From Desulfovibrio sp. (lineage in GTDB: Bacteria; Desulfobacterota; Desulfovibrionia; Desulfovibrionales; Desulfovibrionaceae), in contig JAITGC010000100.1 of NCBI GenBank assembly GCA_031280915.1, positions 1 to 51,721 on the forward strand: a stretch of DNA of 51,721 bases, read 5' to 3'. Positions within the stretch are counted from its first letter, which is position 1; each line of letters starts with the position of its first letter. Below, piece after piece: positions 31,209 through 40,432 of this stretch. The notes below the pieces were generated by a model. That model did no database searches and was not told the DNA's origin. It saw only the letters and a list, made by a program, of their open reading frames with translations. The translations under genes and the position numbers were made by a program.

Positions 31209-31351
31209 AGAAGCTCCTTTTCCCTACTTCTCCTACTTTTCCGACAAAAAAGCAAGAAAGAAAAAAAGCCCCTTAGTCGCTGCCATGCCCGTCAATCTTC
31301 ACTCTTAACTTGACGCGCTAGGGTTGTTGCCGTATATGTCTTTCCTGTTTT

Positions 31352-31426
31352 GCGGGAGTGGCGCAATGGTAGCGCGCAACCTTCCCAAGGTTGATGCTGC
31401 GGGTTCAAATCCCGTCTCCCGCTCCA
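31352..31426 (+). tRNA. tRNA-Gly(CCC), intact, with encoded CCA
   Basis: All arms pair: acceptor GCGGGAG/CTCCCGC, D arm GCGC/GCGC, anticodon stem CAACC/GGTTG with loop TTCCCAA (anticodon CCC), T arm GCGGG/CCCGT with loop TTCAAAT, then T-CCA. It lies inside the element, 31 kb from the half-tRNA-Gly at the left junction, in the opposite orientation, and differs from it in the anticodon stem, variable loop and acceptor stem. It is therefore cargo, not the attachment copy. Confidence 0.93.
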
Positions 31427-31437
31427 CTGAAATACAT

Positions 31438-31467
31438 AAGGCAACGTGAAAACCACGTTGCCTTTTT
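31438..31467. terminator. terminator between the tRNA and the transfer operon
   Basis: AAGGCAACGTG and CACGTTGCCTT form an 11-bp stem around a short loop, with TTTTT after it on the plus strand and an A-rich flank before it. It ends the tRNA transcript, and may also end the convergent transfer operon whose last stop is at 31473. Confidence 0.85.
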
Positions 31468-31472
31468 CCGTA

Positions 31473-32240
31473 CTAAAGCATCGTTTCATTCATCAGACCA
31501 TTGGTGATGATTTTGATAATGCGTTCTTTCGCGTCTTCGTCACCCTTGCGGGCTTTCTTCGCCAGTTCCAGAGCCGAGGGCAGCTCGGACGCTTTGAAGT
31601 CACAGGCGGTGAACCGTATACCCGCAAGGATATAGGTAGGCGTTGAAGAAATACGCGCTTGCGCCGCCAGAACATCTTGGCTCACCAACTCGGAGGCGTC
31701 TTTGGTCAGCGTTTCAGTGAACTTCTCCGGAGAAATGGCCGCTTCCTGAAAGGCCAGCAACAAAGCAGCCTCATACGGAACCGGAATGCCGAGCGTGGTT
31801 TTCGGCACGACCGAATCCCAAAAAAGATTGGCCGCGTTGACAGAAAACTGCTTTAACGCTTCGTAGCTCAAGGCTTTTTTCATGGAATCACCATACTGGT
31901 TGGCCGGAATATGGCGCACGACGATGCACATACCAGGGTTGTTCCGCTGCGCCTGCACCGGCTCTTGAATGCCGCAGTATGAGCACTCAAGATTGGCCCA
32001 ATATTCCACAATATCGCCCTGGAAATCAGCGACGGGCCGACCGTCAAGGCACGTTCTGCCTGAAAGACCGTCCAGGGGATTGTACGGTACGGCCAGGTCT
32101 TTCGTGACTTCGGTTTTTACCCCCGCTTCCACGGCAATCCGTTCCGTGATGGGAGTTCCGGCGTGTACCGGAGCCAACATGACAAACAGACAGTAAAACG
32201 AAACCGCCAGAGCCGAAAAAATTCTATGCTGCCATACCAT
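31473..32240 (-). CDS. DsbC/TrbB-like periplasmic disulfide isomerase of the transfer system
   Basis: A 255-residue exported thioredoxin-fold protein. A signal peptide (about 1-27, VHA-GT) is followed by a dimerisation-like N-terminal part, the active site C86-S-Y-C89 (NLECSYCGIQ) and the STPTYILAG cis-proline loop. IncI plasmids encode such a protein (TrbB) beside TrbA and TrbC; here it follows the TrbC-like gene, overlapping it by 17 bp. GGAGG before ATG 32240 fixes the start. It likely helps fold cysteine-bearing transfer proteins. Confidence 0.82.
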   Translation of the reverse strand: MVWQHRIFSALAVSFYCLFVMLAPVHAGTPITERIAVEAGVKTEVTKDLAVPYNPLDGLSGRTCLDGRPVADFQGDIVEYWANLECSYCGIQEPVQAQRNNPGMCIVVRHIPANQYGDSMKKALSYEALKQFSVNAANLFWDSVVPKTTLGIPVPYEAALLLAFQEAAISPEKFTETLTKDASELVSQDVLAAQARISSTPTYILAGIRFTACDFKASELPSALELAKKARKGDEDAKERIIKIITNGLMNETML

Positions 32241-33999
32241 GAGAAGCCTCCTGATTAAGTTGCAATAATTGCGGCACACGGAGCTGCGCCTTTTTCAAAG
32301 AAGGATTGGCGAAAAACATATCGCCCCGGACGACCTGGCCGGAAAAAATGAAATGCGCCTCGCCCTCTATCTGTTCCTGTAAATCGCGCAACACAACGCG
32401 ATCTTCTTTATCCACCGTGGTACTCATCGTGTCCCTGTACTCGGAACTAAATTTTTCGTTGATTGTGTAGCCTGTAGTGCGGAGAACCGTACTTTGCCCG
32501 GCCTGACCGCGTATCAGCTCCCAGGTCTTTTCCGCATCCTGCATTTTCATAAAAATTTTGATTGATGTATTCGCCACCATCTGTTGCGCCCCTTTCTTGT
32601 CCGCTTCCAGAATACCGGCGTAATCCTGGCTGGCGACGATGGCGGCAATGCCCAGACCGCGCCCTTGGGTCAGCACGACTTCAAAACCGGGTGTAACAAT
32701 GGCCGCGTATTCGTCCACGATGCAGAGATACGGGCCGATGCCCACGGCATCCGTGGGCAGGGCTTCCAGCACGTCCACCGCATCGCCCTCTATCTGCGCT
32801 CCAAGGCCGACCGCGCAGGCGTTACGGATTGCGCTCAAACTGATTTTGCCAAGGCTGGCGAGTTCGGCAGGCGCTTTTTCCAATGACGGCAAAAGCACCA
32901 CCAGAATGCGGCGCTGCATGATAGCGTCCGCGAAATCCACTTCGCCATCCTCCGCGCCGTAAATATGGGAATAGGTATCCGTCAGGCTGGAAAGCGCCTT
33001 GCCGAAATAGCTTTGGGCATAGCCGAATTGTTCCGCGAATGATGGCGGCTGATCTTTCATTTCTCGCCCGGCGATCCACCCGGAAGTGCCAAGCGCCGCC
33101 TGAATGGAGGCGCGGCTTTCTTCGTCCAGTTCCGGACGTAAGGCCAGCGCAACGCATTTTTCCAAGGCAAGGGATTCGCGGATTACACTGGTGGACAGTT
33201 TTAGAACTCCCTTGTCTCGCAAGTCCACCAGGGCGTACATAACGCCGGAAATCAGCGCCTGCGCCTTGTCCGCGAAAATGCTGTTCGCACCGTCAGAAAC
33301 GGGCATCAGCGACACCAGGAGTTGCGTCAGGGCTTCCGCGCTGCCGAAAGTAAACGGATTGTTGGTGTTGGACAGGCGGCGCGGGGATTTTCCCTTGACC
33401 TTGCCGGATGTGCCGTAATTGAGCACCCGGAAATCATCGTCGCGGCCAAGATATCGCGCCATCTGCCATATCTGGACGGCCAGCTTGGGCGAGGCTTTGG
33501 GGTCGATGTAAAACAGCCCGCTCCCGGTAGCCAGGGAATTGTAGGAAAGCGAAACAAGTGTTTCGGTTTTACCAGAGCCGGTCGTGCCGAAAAGCAGGGT
33601 GTGCGTCAGAATATCCTTACCTTTCAGCCACAGTTCTTGCTTGTCCTGCAAGCGATTGCCGAGAAAAAACAATCCCTCCGGCTTGGCGAAACCGCTACGG
33701 CCCGGTAAAGGGTCGCCCTTGTCCGTTCCGGACAGGCCGAGGGGCATTCTGAACGGCAGGCGTTCATTACTGACACAGACGCAGCGCAGGAAAAACAGCA
33801 TGGCCCCGGCTCCAAAAAACAGCACGGCGCACATGGGGAATATGAACAGACACACCCCCGCCGCGAAAATTCCCCCGGTTTGCACCTGACCGAGCTTGAG
33901 TGCATCCCCAAGGCGTTGCACCGGAGAGCGCACGTCACGAAGAAGCGGCTTACGCTCTTGTGTTTCCTGGTCCTCAAGACCTCTAAGATGTCTTTCCAT
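32224..33999 (-). CDS. type IV coupling protein (DotL/TrbC-like)
   Basis: This 591-residue membrane ATPase delivers the relaxase-DNA complex to the transfer channel. Two helices (about 43-72) anchor it; Walker A GTTGSGKT is at 138-145, and LCIVDEYAAIV is Walker B. QGRGLGIAAIVASQDYAG is a conserved T4CP stretch. It lies 11 bp downstream of the DotM/TrbA-like gene, the partner subunit in Dot/Icm and IncI systems. It is shorter than Legionella DotL (about 780), lacking the long C-terminal adaptor-binding tail. Confidence 0.9.
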   Translation of the reverse strand: MERHLRGLEDQETQERKPLLRDVRSPVQRLGDALKLGQVQTGGIFAAGVCLFIFPMCAVLFFGAGAMLFFLRCVCVSNERLPFRMPLGLSGTDKGDPLPGRSGFAKPEGLFFLGNRLQDKQELWLKGKDILTHTLLFGTTGSGKTETLVSLSYNSLATGSGLFYIDPKASPKLAVQIWQMARYLGRDDDFRVLNYGTSGKVKGKSPRRLSNTNNPFTFGSAEALTQLLVSLMPVSDGANSIFADKAQALISGVMYALVDLRDKGVLKLSTSVIRESLALEKCVALALRPELDEESRASIQAALGTSGWIAGREMKDQPPSFAEQFGYAQSYFGKALSSLTDTYSHIYGAEDGEVDFADAIMQRRILVVLLPSLEKAPAELASLGKISLSAIRNACAVGLGAQIEGDAVDVLEALPTDAVGIGPYLCIVDEYAAIVTPGFEVVLTQGRGLGIAAIVASQDYAGILEADKKGAQQMVANTSIKIFMKMQDAEKTWELIRGQAGQSTVLRTTGYTINEKFSSEYRDTMSTTVDKEDRVVLRDLQEQIEGEAHFIFSGQVVRGDMFFANPSLKKAQLRVPQLLQLNQEASHGMAA

Positions 34000-34010
34000 A
34001 ATCGTTCACC

Positions 34011-35393
34011 TCAATATTGTTCTTGCGCCAAATGCGGGTCGGAATTGGCGTCGTACATTTCCGGATCGTCCTCCGCGTCGGCGAGCACAAAATCGGGCAT
34101 CGGCTCAATGGCGGCGGCTCCGGACCCGGCAGAAACTATCGTGGAGTCGTCGCCGGAATCCGGCGCGGTCTGCGGCGCGGCATCTGGAGTGTCAACAGGC
34201 ATACCAGCGGCGCGGGGTGTGTCTGCCAGCCAGCCTTGGCCGGATAGGGAATCGCGCAGGCTCACGACCGCAGGCGCTACATGCGGTTCATGCAGCGCCT
34301 GTCCCGCCTTTTCTTCCGCGACGTAATGCGCCCAGGCCGCAAACGCTTCCGCCCAGGCTGCGCGGCCCCCGCACTGATTGAGCGCGTACCAGAGAGAACG
34401 ATCCAGTGGACGGAGCCACAAAAACTGCGAGCTGGCCAACACACCTTTCTGCCGCGCACGGGTCAGTAAGGCCATGAACCACGGCAATTCATACGAAGTG
34501 TGCCGGGTGAGAGACTTTTCCGACAACACCACCTGATGCCGCTCCCAAGGCTTTGCCAGTCGCTTGGCGAAGTCACTGCGCTCCAATACGGGACATGCCG
34601 CTTTCCCACCAGTTTCAGTGTAGGAGCTGGCGACGGCATCCAAGATGCCGACACACTCTTTTTTCTCCCCGGCTGCATAGGACAAAAACGCGGCAGCCAA
34701 GGCTCGGCGACCGGGATAAAGCGCCTCAAAACCGGAAAACACCGGGCCAAGCTGCTCTTGCAGCACGACAAGAGCTTTTTCCTCATCCAGCCGGGCGCGG
34801 CCATAAGTGGGAAGCTCCACGGAAGCCAGACCGTTGCGTAGCGCTTGGTCCAACGTAAACGGCATCCCGTTTTCATCCAGCAACAGGCCATGCTCCAGGG
34901 CGAATTGAACCGGGCTGCGGGCAATGCGCCACAGGCCGGAATCGTAGGATTCAGGGGAAAGCAGATACTTGCCGCGCCCGGCGATTGGGCGCAGGCAGGC
35001 GAAAGACTCCGCATTGTGCTGCAACAGGCTTTCCATGTTCAAACGGCGGACGAGCCCGCGCGTTCTGCCCATGTAAATAGAAGCGGCGCCGATCATTCCG
35101 AGTAGCAGCGCAAACGGCCAGCGAACCCACTTTCCGGTATAGGTTAAAACCCCCTGCATCCGCTCCCAGGTCAACGTATCCGGGTCCAGACCGGAGATAT
35201 GCGCCCAAGCTGTTTGCGCCTCTTCGGAGAACGGCACAAACGCCTTGAGCTGCGTTTTCGACAGGGAAAGCAGCCAGCCGTTGATATAACCGGCCTTGGC
35301 AACGTAAATCGCGGGTATCACGACCAGGATGATGAGCAGGAGTACAACCCACAAAAACATATGGTCGTCCAAATCTTCCCGGTTCTGACTCAT
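34011..35393 (-). CDS. dotM: DotM/IcmP (TrbA)-like coupling complex subunit
   Basis: A 460-residue membrane protein with helices at about 12-35 and 90-112, followed by a large cytosolic domain. Features matching DotM/TrbA are LLSLSKTQLKAFVPF in the N-terminus and a helical core with SVELPTYGRARLDEEKALVVL. The C-terminal 80 residues are acidic and disordered (PDAAPQTAPDSGDDS). It is adjacent to the coupling protein gene, as in Legionella and IncI. GAGGTGA-type sequence and the one-base overlap with the transglycosylase stop indicate coupling. Confidence 0.82.
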   Translation of the reverse strand: MSQNREDLDDHMFLWVVLLLIILVVIPAIYVAKAGYINGWLLSLSKTQLKAFVPFSEEAQTAWAHISGLDPDTLTWERMQGVLTYTGKWVRWPFALLLGMIGAASIYMGRTRGLVRRLNMESLLQHNAESFACLRPIAGRGKYLLSPESYDSGLWRIARSPVQFALEHGLLLDENGMPFTLDQALRNGLASVELPTYGRARLDEEKALVVLQEQLGPVFSGFEALYPGRRALAAAFLSYAAGEKKECVGILDAVASSYTETGGKAACPVLERSDFAKRLAKPWERHQVVLSEKSLTRHTSYELPWFMALLTRARQKGVLASSQFLWLRPLDRSLWYALNQCGGRAAWAEAFAAWAHYVAEEKAGQALHEPHVAPAVVSLRDSLSGQGWLADTPRAAGMPVDTPDAAPQTAPDSGDDSTIVSAGSGAAAIEPMPDFVLADAEDDPEMYDANSDPHLAQEQY

Positions 35394-35926
35394 TATTCGC
35401 CCTCCCTGCCGGAAGCCGAATCGGGCGCGAGAAGAGGCAGCGCAAAAATCCCGGAACGCCCCAATCTCGCCAGATGGAATTTTACCTGTGCGATATAGGC
35501 GTCACGCCGATGGGGAGTGCGGGAGTGATACGCGCCTATGGCCTGCCAGATGTCGCCTGTACGGTTGTATTCCTTGCGAAGCAGCCAGGCAGCGGCATAG
35601 GCATTGACGCAGCCGTCGCGCAAAACGTCCTCCGGAGCTACCCCCATTTCAGCCAACTCGTTGACATGCGTGGTATTGATTTGAAACGGCCCCATGTCCC
35701 AGGTGCCGTTGTCATTCTGCAATGCCTCCCCCGTCCGACCGTTTTCCGTTGCCAGAATACCTATAAACGCGGCCACCGGCAGGCCACTGGCGCTGGCGGC
35801 ATCGACAACGCAGACGGTCGTTAGGGGGGCTGTCTGCGGCAGAGCGACCTTTGCCCGCGCAAAGGCCACACCCGGCAGCAGGCACAGAGCGGCACACATA
35901 TACATGATGATATACGCCGCGCTCAT
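35393..35926 (-). CDS. lytic transglycosylase, SLT type
   Basis: A 177-residue exported enzyme. A signal peptide (1-24, AFA-RA) precedes a compact SLT domain: GILATENGRTG with catalytic E61, NGTWDMGPFQINTTHVNELA and IGAYHS are diagnostic. It opens the peptidoglycan locally for the conjugation channel. ATG 35926 overlaps the end of the preceding gene by four bases and has AAGGA upstream; longer readings would overlap that gene by 150 bp. Confidence 0.88.
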   Translation of the reverse strand: MSAAYIIMYMCAALCLLPGVAFARAKVALPQTAPLTTVCVVDAASASGLPVAAFIGILATENGRTGEALQNDNGTWDMGPFQINTTHVNELAEMGVAPEDVLRDGCVNAYAAAWLLRKEYNRTGDIWQAIGAYHSRTPHRRDAYIAQVKFHLARLGRSGIFALPLLAPDSASGREGE

Positions 35927-36342
35927 TTTATCTTGTCCTTTATCTTGATGACGTAATTGCCGCTCGTACCGTAGACTTTGTACAGATTGTTCCCACCGAT
36001 ATCGTTGACGGTACTGAGCACTTGATTGTGCGCCTCGTTGATTTTCTGCTGAATCATCGAATCGACCTGGTTGCACAGACCGGCGACAATCTGGTCCATA
36101 CTCGGCAGCGTCACGCCGAGGCTGAAAGCGCCGCCGATATTATTGATGACACTCAGGCAGTTGGAGAGCGGCCCCCGATCCGACTCCGGATCGGGAATCA
36201 GCACGTTATGGCTGTTCGTGACGCGCCCGCTGCGCTCAAGGATGGCCGCGCTCACGGCTTCCTGTGTGTCCTGGCAGGAACCGGCGAAACACGGCGTTGC
36301 GAAAACCGTCAGCAGCATAATGACAGCAAAAAATGTCCTCAT
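35923..36342 (-). CDS. exported protein of unknown function in the transfer operon
   Basis: A 139-residue protein with a signal peptide (1-20, CFA-GS). The mature part has three cysteines (SCQD, NCLSVINN, LCNQVDS), which may form disulfides made by the DsbC-like protein of the operon. It overlaps topB by four bases at its start and the transglycosylase by four bases at its end, so it is firmly part of the operon. Not recognised as a named Tra/Dot component; an outer-membrane or periplasmic channel part is possible. Confidence 0.7.
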   Translation of the reverse strand: MRTFFAVIMLLTVFATPCFAGSCQDTQEAVSAAILERSGRVTNSHNVLIPDPESDRGPLSNCLSVINNIGGAFSLGVTLPSMDQIVAGLCNQVDSMIQQKINEAHNQVLSTVNDIGGNNLYKVYGTSGNYVIKIKDKIK

Positions 36343-38492
36343 TTTTTCCCTCCGAAATCAGGTTCGCCGTTCCCGGCCACCTGGTATGTTCGTTTGCAGC
36401 CCGGATACCCGGAGCAGCCGAAAAAAGCGCCCTTGGCACTTTGGCGTTCAATAAGCGGCTTACCGCACGTCTTGCAGGCATGTTTGGAGAGAGCTGGCGC
36501 TTGCCGGGCTTTACCCGGGTGGCCGTTGTCGTCAGGCATGGTCGTTTTGCAGGCGGGAAACGCGGAACAGCCCCAAAACCATGTACCGACCTTTTTGCCC
36601 TTGCGCCGGTATAGCGCTGCGCCGCAATCAGGGCAGGAGTTAGCGGGCTGCCTCCCACTTCCCAAAATCGGGGCCAGCAGATCCGGCAGGATTTTTGTTT
36701 GTTCCGCCATGAAGCCCGCCAGCGTTTCCTTGCCTTGGGCAATGGCTTCCAGCCTGCTTTCCCAGGAGGCAGTCGTCACCGGGTCTTTCAACGCTGCTGG
36801 CGTCAATTCGATAATGTCCTGGCCGAGCTGCGTGGATACAATGGCTTTCTTGTCGGCTATCAGGTACTGGCGCTGCTTCAAGGTTTCAATGACCCCGGCG
36901 CGGGTGGCCTCGGTGCCGATGCCCTCATTTTCTTTGAGCACGGACTTTGCCGCAGTGTCGGCCACAAAGCGGTGGACGTTGGCCATAGCCTCAATAAGCG
37001 TTCCCTCGGTGAACCGGGAAGGCGGCGAAGTCTTTTTCTTCAACGTCCGCACGTCACGGCAATGAACGGTATCGCCTTTTTCGACCAGAGGCAGCGCCTG
37101 CTCCTGTTCGCCGTCCTGTGTGCCGGAATCGTCATTGTCACTGGCAATGACCGACCAACCGGCTTCAAGAATAAGCCGCCCCCTGGCTTCCCACCGTGTT
37201 TCGCCCCATTGCGCGTCCGTAAAGACGAGCGTGATTTTTTGCGCCTCGTACCGCATGACCGGATAGAATTGCAGGCAATACGCGGACACAATCAAGGAGT
37301 ACAGGGCGCGTTCCGTGTTGGTGAGGCTCCCCGGCGTTTCGCCGGTAGGAATAATGGCATGGTGGGCCGTGATTTTTTTTGTGTTCCAGACGCTGCTTTT
37401 CAGCTTGGCGTCCGCTTTTCCCGCCATGTGTTCCATGCCGGGAACCGTTGCGATAGCGGCCAGAATCCGACCGGCAGCGTCAAATTGTTCTTCCGGAAGA
37501 TAGCGGCAGTCCGTGCGCGGGTATGTCGTCAACTTCTTCTCATACAGCGACTGCGCGGTATCCAGAACTTGCTTGGCAGTCATGGAGCATTTGGCGGAAG
37601 CTTCTTTTTGCAGCGACGAAAGGCAATGTGGGAGCGGTGCCGCCTTGCTCTTGTTTTCCCGCACGGACTCGGTGATTACGCCGTCCGCGCCTTTCGCGCT
37701 TTCGGCCAGGGCATTGGCGACGGCGGCGTCGGTCAGGCGTCCACTGCCGTCAAGCCCGGCCTGCGTTTCGCCGGGAACGAACATGGCCGCAAATTCCCCC
37801 CCGGCCCGATTTGCCTGGGGAGTAAGATAGGCCCGCAGCACAAAATAATCAGAAGAAACAAACGAGGCGATTTCCCTGTCGCGGGCCACCACCAGAGCCA
37901 GAGTGGGCGTCTGGACCCGGCCAAGGGATAGAACTTCGCCTCCCCGCCCGGTTTCCCGGCCCATGATAGTCATGGCTCTTGTGGCGTTCATGCCGATGAG
38001 CCAATCGGCCTGCGACCTGGCGCGGGCGGCATCACGCAACGGCGCGTGTTTCGTATTGTCCGTGATGCCATTCAAGGCTTTTAGCACGGAGCGCTCATCC
38101 AGGGAGGCCAGCCAGATACGGGATACCGGCCCTTTGTACGAGAAATGTTCCAAAACTTCGTCAACGAGCAGTTGGCCCTCCCGGTCAGGATCGCCAGCGT
38201 TGACAACCGATGTTGCTTCTTTCAGGAGCTTGCCGATTATCTTGAGCTGCGCTGCCGCCTTGGGCTTGGCTTTGCTTCTCCATGCCTGCGGAATGATGGG
38301 CAGATGTTCCCGCCGCCAGGAGGCGTATTCGGGTTTGTAATCTTCCGGATAGCATGGCTCCAGTAAGTGACCGAAGCACCATGTCACGGTATCGTTTCCG
38401 CAATGAATGCAGCCGTTGTCTTTACGCCCATTGCCAAGGCCATCAGCTATGGCCCTGGCGAGTGACGGTTTTTCAGCGATAAACAGTCTCAT
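36339..38492 (-). CDS. topB: DNA topoisomerase III
   Basis: This 717-residue type IA topoisomerase has the Toprim start MRLFIAEKPSLARAIADGLG, metal site GDPDREGQLL, and active-site Tyr in LTTYPRTDCRYL. Two Cys4-type zinc ribbons end the protein (CPDCGAAL..., CKTCGKPLIERQSAKGAFFG). Conjugative elements of this kind often encode TopB (TraE of RP4), used to resolve strands during transfer. It lies three bases after the ArdC-like gene. Confidence 0.95.
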   Translation of the reverse strand: MRLFIAEKPSLARAIADGLGNGRKDNGCIHCGNDTVTWCFGHLLEPCYPEDYKPEYASWRREHLPIIPQAWRSKAKPKAAAQLKIIGKLLKEATSVVNAGDPDREGQLLVDEVLEHFSYKGPVSRIWLASLDERSVLKALNGITDNTKHAPLRDAARARSQADWLIGMNATRAMTIMGRETGRGGEVLSLGRVQTPTLALVVARDREIASFVSSDYFVLRAYLTPQANRAGGEFAAMFVPGETQAGLDGSGRLTDAAVANALAESAKGADGVITESVRENKSKAAPLPHCLSSLQKEASAKCSMTAKQVLDTAQSLYEKKLTTYPRTDCRYLPEEQFDAAGRILAAIATVPGMEHMAGKADAKLKSSVWNTKKITAHHAIIPTGETPGSLTNTERALYSLIVSAYCLQFYPVMRYEAQKITLVFTDAQWGETRWEARGRLILEAGWSVIASDNDDSGTQDGEQEQALPLVEKGDTVHCRDVRTLKKKTSPPSRFTEGTLIEAMANVHRFVADTAAKSVLKENEGIGTEATRAGVIETLKQRQYLIADKKAIVSTQLGQDIIELTPAALKDPVTTASWESRLEAIAQGKETLAGFMAEQTKILPDLLAPILGSGRQPANSCPDCGAALYRRKGKKVGTWFWGCSAFPACKTTMPDDNGHPGKARQAPALSKHACKTCGKPLIERQSAKGAFFGCSGYPGCKRTYQVAGNGEPDFGGKK

Positions 38493-38495
38493 GGC

Positions 38496-39884
38496 CTACG
38501 CCCTCATGCGCGGCGCAGGCGCGGTCTGTTGTTCGGGAGCGCGGTGGGCAGCCGATTCTGTACGGGATTTTTCGTCCAGTTCCATGTGCAGCGTCTGCGA
38601 AAGCGTATCGCAGAGCGAAGCCAAGTCACGCACGGCATTGGGGTCTTGCTTGAGCGCCATATCCAGAAAATCGGGGTTCTGGAGCATCAGGCGGGCTTTG
38701 GTAATGGGGTCGTCCGTTTCGTTAAAAGCGGCAACGGAGTCAACCAGAGCGGGACGCTCAGAACGCTGTGCGGGGTCGTTTTTCGCGGCGGTTTTACCCA
38801 CAGGCAGAGAAAACACACCCTTGGCAGCGTACCGATCCAACTGCTTATCTTCCAAGCCCCGCCATTCTTCGGTTTTCGGGAACCACCATGTTTTCGGCGT
38901 TTCGCCAGCTTCAAACTGGCGCATGGTCGTCACCATTTTTGCGGCATCGGCTGCGGCCCGGAAAACTTCATTCACATCTCCACCGGAAAACTTCTGACTC
39001 CAGTTGGCGATTTGGGCGGAAGCGCTGTTTTCCGGCATGGATAAATTGAGCTTGGCCCCGGCCAGCATGGAGAACATTTCCGCCCGCATTTCTTCAAAAG
39101 CCTGGCTTTTGAGCGTTTGCGGCTCTCTCTGCCGGTTTTCCCGCGAGCTATGGCCGGTCGCGGAATAAAATTCACGCAGTTTGACCGCGTAATAATCATC
39201 CGAGTTGGCGAAACTGTCCGGAAACGGCATTTTTACAAGATTCTCGACGTGGCTGTAGGAAGCAGGCCCGTTATGATGGTCAACCGCGACGCCGGAACTG
39301 GCGATAAACCGTTCCACGAAATCGTTGCGTTGCGGCTCGTTCATGGCCGGGGAGGGCTGTTCTTTGGCGGGGAAGCCGTATATTTGCTCGGCGTTGAACA
39401 CCGTAAAAGGATAAAAAAGCGTTTTGTGCTGCGTGGGCGGGAGGTCGGCCCCCTGCTTCCGCTGTGCTTCAATTTCCCTCGCCTCTTCCTGCGAGTGGAA
39501 TTTCCATTTTCCATCCTCGTTGACCGTGAAGAAAATTTCTTCCGGACGCAGGAGCTTGACGCCGTGCTCCCCTTTTTTGACGCCCATTTTCAGGTCCGGA
39601 TTATCTTTCTGGAACTGGTCAAGCTGTTTGAAAGTTATCCAGCGGTTGTCTTGATAGCCCTCGTCCATGCTGGTCAGCATGAGCCGGACCATGTTCGCGC
39701 CGCCGTACTCTCTGCCAGTTGTCGGCAGATAGGGCATCTCCATTGGCGCTGCCGTCAGGGGCTTTTGCGCCTCGCCTGCTTTTTCCGCCAATTTGAGCAT
39801 GGTTTCGGCAACACTGTTTACAAATTCTTCCTGAACTTCCCGGCTCACCTGGAAGCGGTTCTTTTTTTCCGGCGTCTGGCTCAT
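38496..39884 (-). CDS. ArdC-like antirestriction / ssDNA-binding protein
   Basis: A 462-residue protein. The N-terminal region (about 50-130) is the ArdC/TraC N-terminal domain: TTGREYGGANMVRLML and RWITFKQLDQFQ with GVKKGEHGVKLL. A zincin-like HExxH is not visible, unlike full ArdC; the remaining part is helical (FEEMRAEMFSMLAGAKLNLS). ArdC proteins coat incoming single strands and protect them from restriction in the recipient. With the DarB-like protein the element would have two antirestriction layers (inference). Confidence 0.82.
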   Translation of the reverse strand: MSQTPEKKNRFQVSREVQEEFVNSVAETMLKLAEKAGEAQKPLTAAPMEMPYLPTTGREYGGANMVRLMLTSMDEGYQDNRWITFKQLDQFQKDNPDLKMGVKKGEHGVKLLRPEEIFFTVNEDGKWKFHSQEEAREIEAQRKQGADLPPTQHKTLFYPFTVFNAEQIYGFPAKEQPSPAMNEPQRNDFVERFIASSGVAVDHHNGPASYSHVENLVKMPFPDSFANSDDYYAVKLREFYSATGHSSRENRQREPQTLKSQAFEEMRAEMFSMLAGAKLNLSMPENSASAQIANWSQKFSGGDVNEVFRAAADAAKMVTTMRQFEAGETPKTWWFPKTEEWRGLEDKQLDRYAAKGVFSLPVGKTAAKNDPAQRSERPALVDSVAAFNETDDPITKARLMLQNPDFLDMALKQDPNAVRDLASLCDTLSQTLHMELDEKSRTESAAHRAPEQQTAPAPRMRA

Positions 39885-40093
39885 ACATCCTCCCGCCGCA
39901 CGTCAACAATGACGGTATCCGGCTCATTGTCCGGGTCGATAAAACCGGATTCTATGGCTTCCTTTGGGTCCATGAAGAAAGCCCCGGCATCAAGCTGACG
40001 CTCGATGTCGGCCTCGGTGAGCGTGGTGCGCTCTTTTTCGGCAGACCGGACAGGGGCGTCGAAAAGGCCGTAGCTATTGCGTTCCGTGGTCAT
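39881..40093 (-). CDS. small acidic protein upstream of the ArdC-like gene
   Basis: A 70-residue acidic protein: LTEADIERQLDAGAFFMDPK then EAIESGFIDPDNEPDTVIVD. It overlaps the ArdC-like gene by four bases and has AGGAGG before its ATG, so it is translated. No family is recognised. The acidic composition and size would suit a DNA-mimic antirestriction protein of the ArdA/ArdB kind, but it is too short and unlike them in sequence, so no function is proposed. Confidence 0.65.
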   Translation of the reverse strand: MTTERNSYGLFDAPVRSAEKERTTLTEADIERQLDAGAFFMDPKEAIESGFIDPDNEPDTVIVDVRREDV

Positions 40094-40126
40094 AAAACCT
40101 CCTGTATGGATTATGGGAAACGGCGC

Positions 40127-40399
40127 TTACCATCGACACCGCTTCCGCCATTGAATTTCGTTACTCCGCGTTTCCCGGCGTCGGCCCAGGTAGGCCACGC
40201 GGAGAGCGCGGCAGCAGGCCAGAGGCGACATGCCGGTACGCTGCACCAAATACAGAATCAGCATCCCCGCGACGGCTATTCCAGCCGTCCAGTAAGCCCA
40301 ATGGAAAAGCCACAGGGCCAGGGGGAAAATGGCGCGAGCGTCCAGAATGAAAATCTTGGGAGCAATGCCGGTATCCCGCCACAAAACTTCGCCAGCCAT
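40127..40399 (-). CDS. icmT: IcmT/TraK-like transfer protein
   Basis: A 90-residue membrane protein. WRDTGIAPKIFILDARAIFP then LALWLFHWAYWTAGIAVAGM matches the IcmT pattern (short polar lead, 'DAR', two hydrophobic segments). IcmT is a small conserved inner-membrane component of Dot/Icm and IncI (TraK) systems. AGGAGGTTTGTC precedes the ATG. A basic tail ends it. It stands between the acidic small gene and the radical-SAM gene, so that pair was inserted between IcmT and DotB. Confidence 0.8.
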   Translation of the reverse strand: MAGEVLWRDTGIAPKIFILDARAIFPLALWLFHWAYWTAGIAVAGMLILYLVQRTGMSPLACCRALRVAYLGRRRETRSNEIQWRKRCRW

Positions 40400-40432
40400 G
40401 ACAAACCTCCTTTTATGAGCGTAGCGGCAGAC

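Noticed and set aside
36699-37931. 410-codon forward frame across topB
   Set aside because: Antisense to conserved topoisomerase motifs and Arg/Gly/Phe-rich, as expected for a mirror frame.
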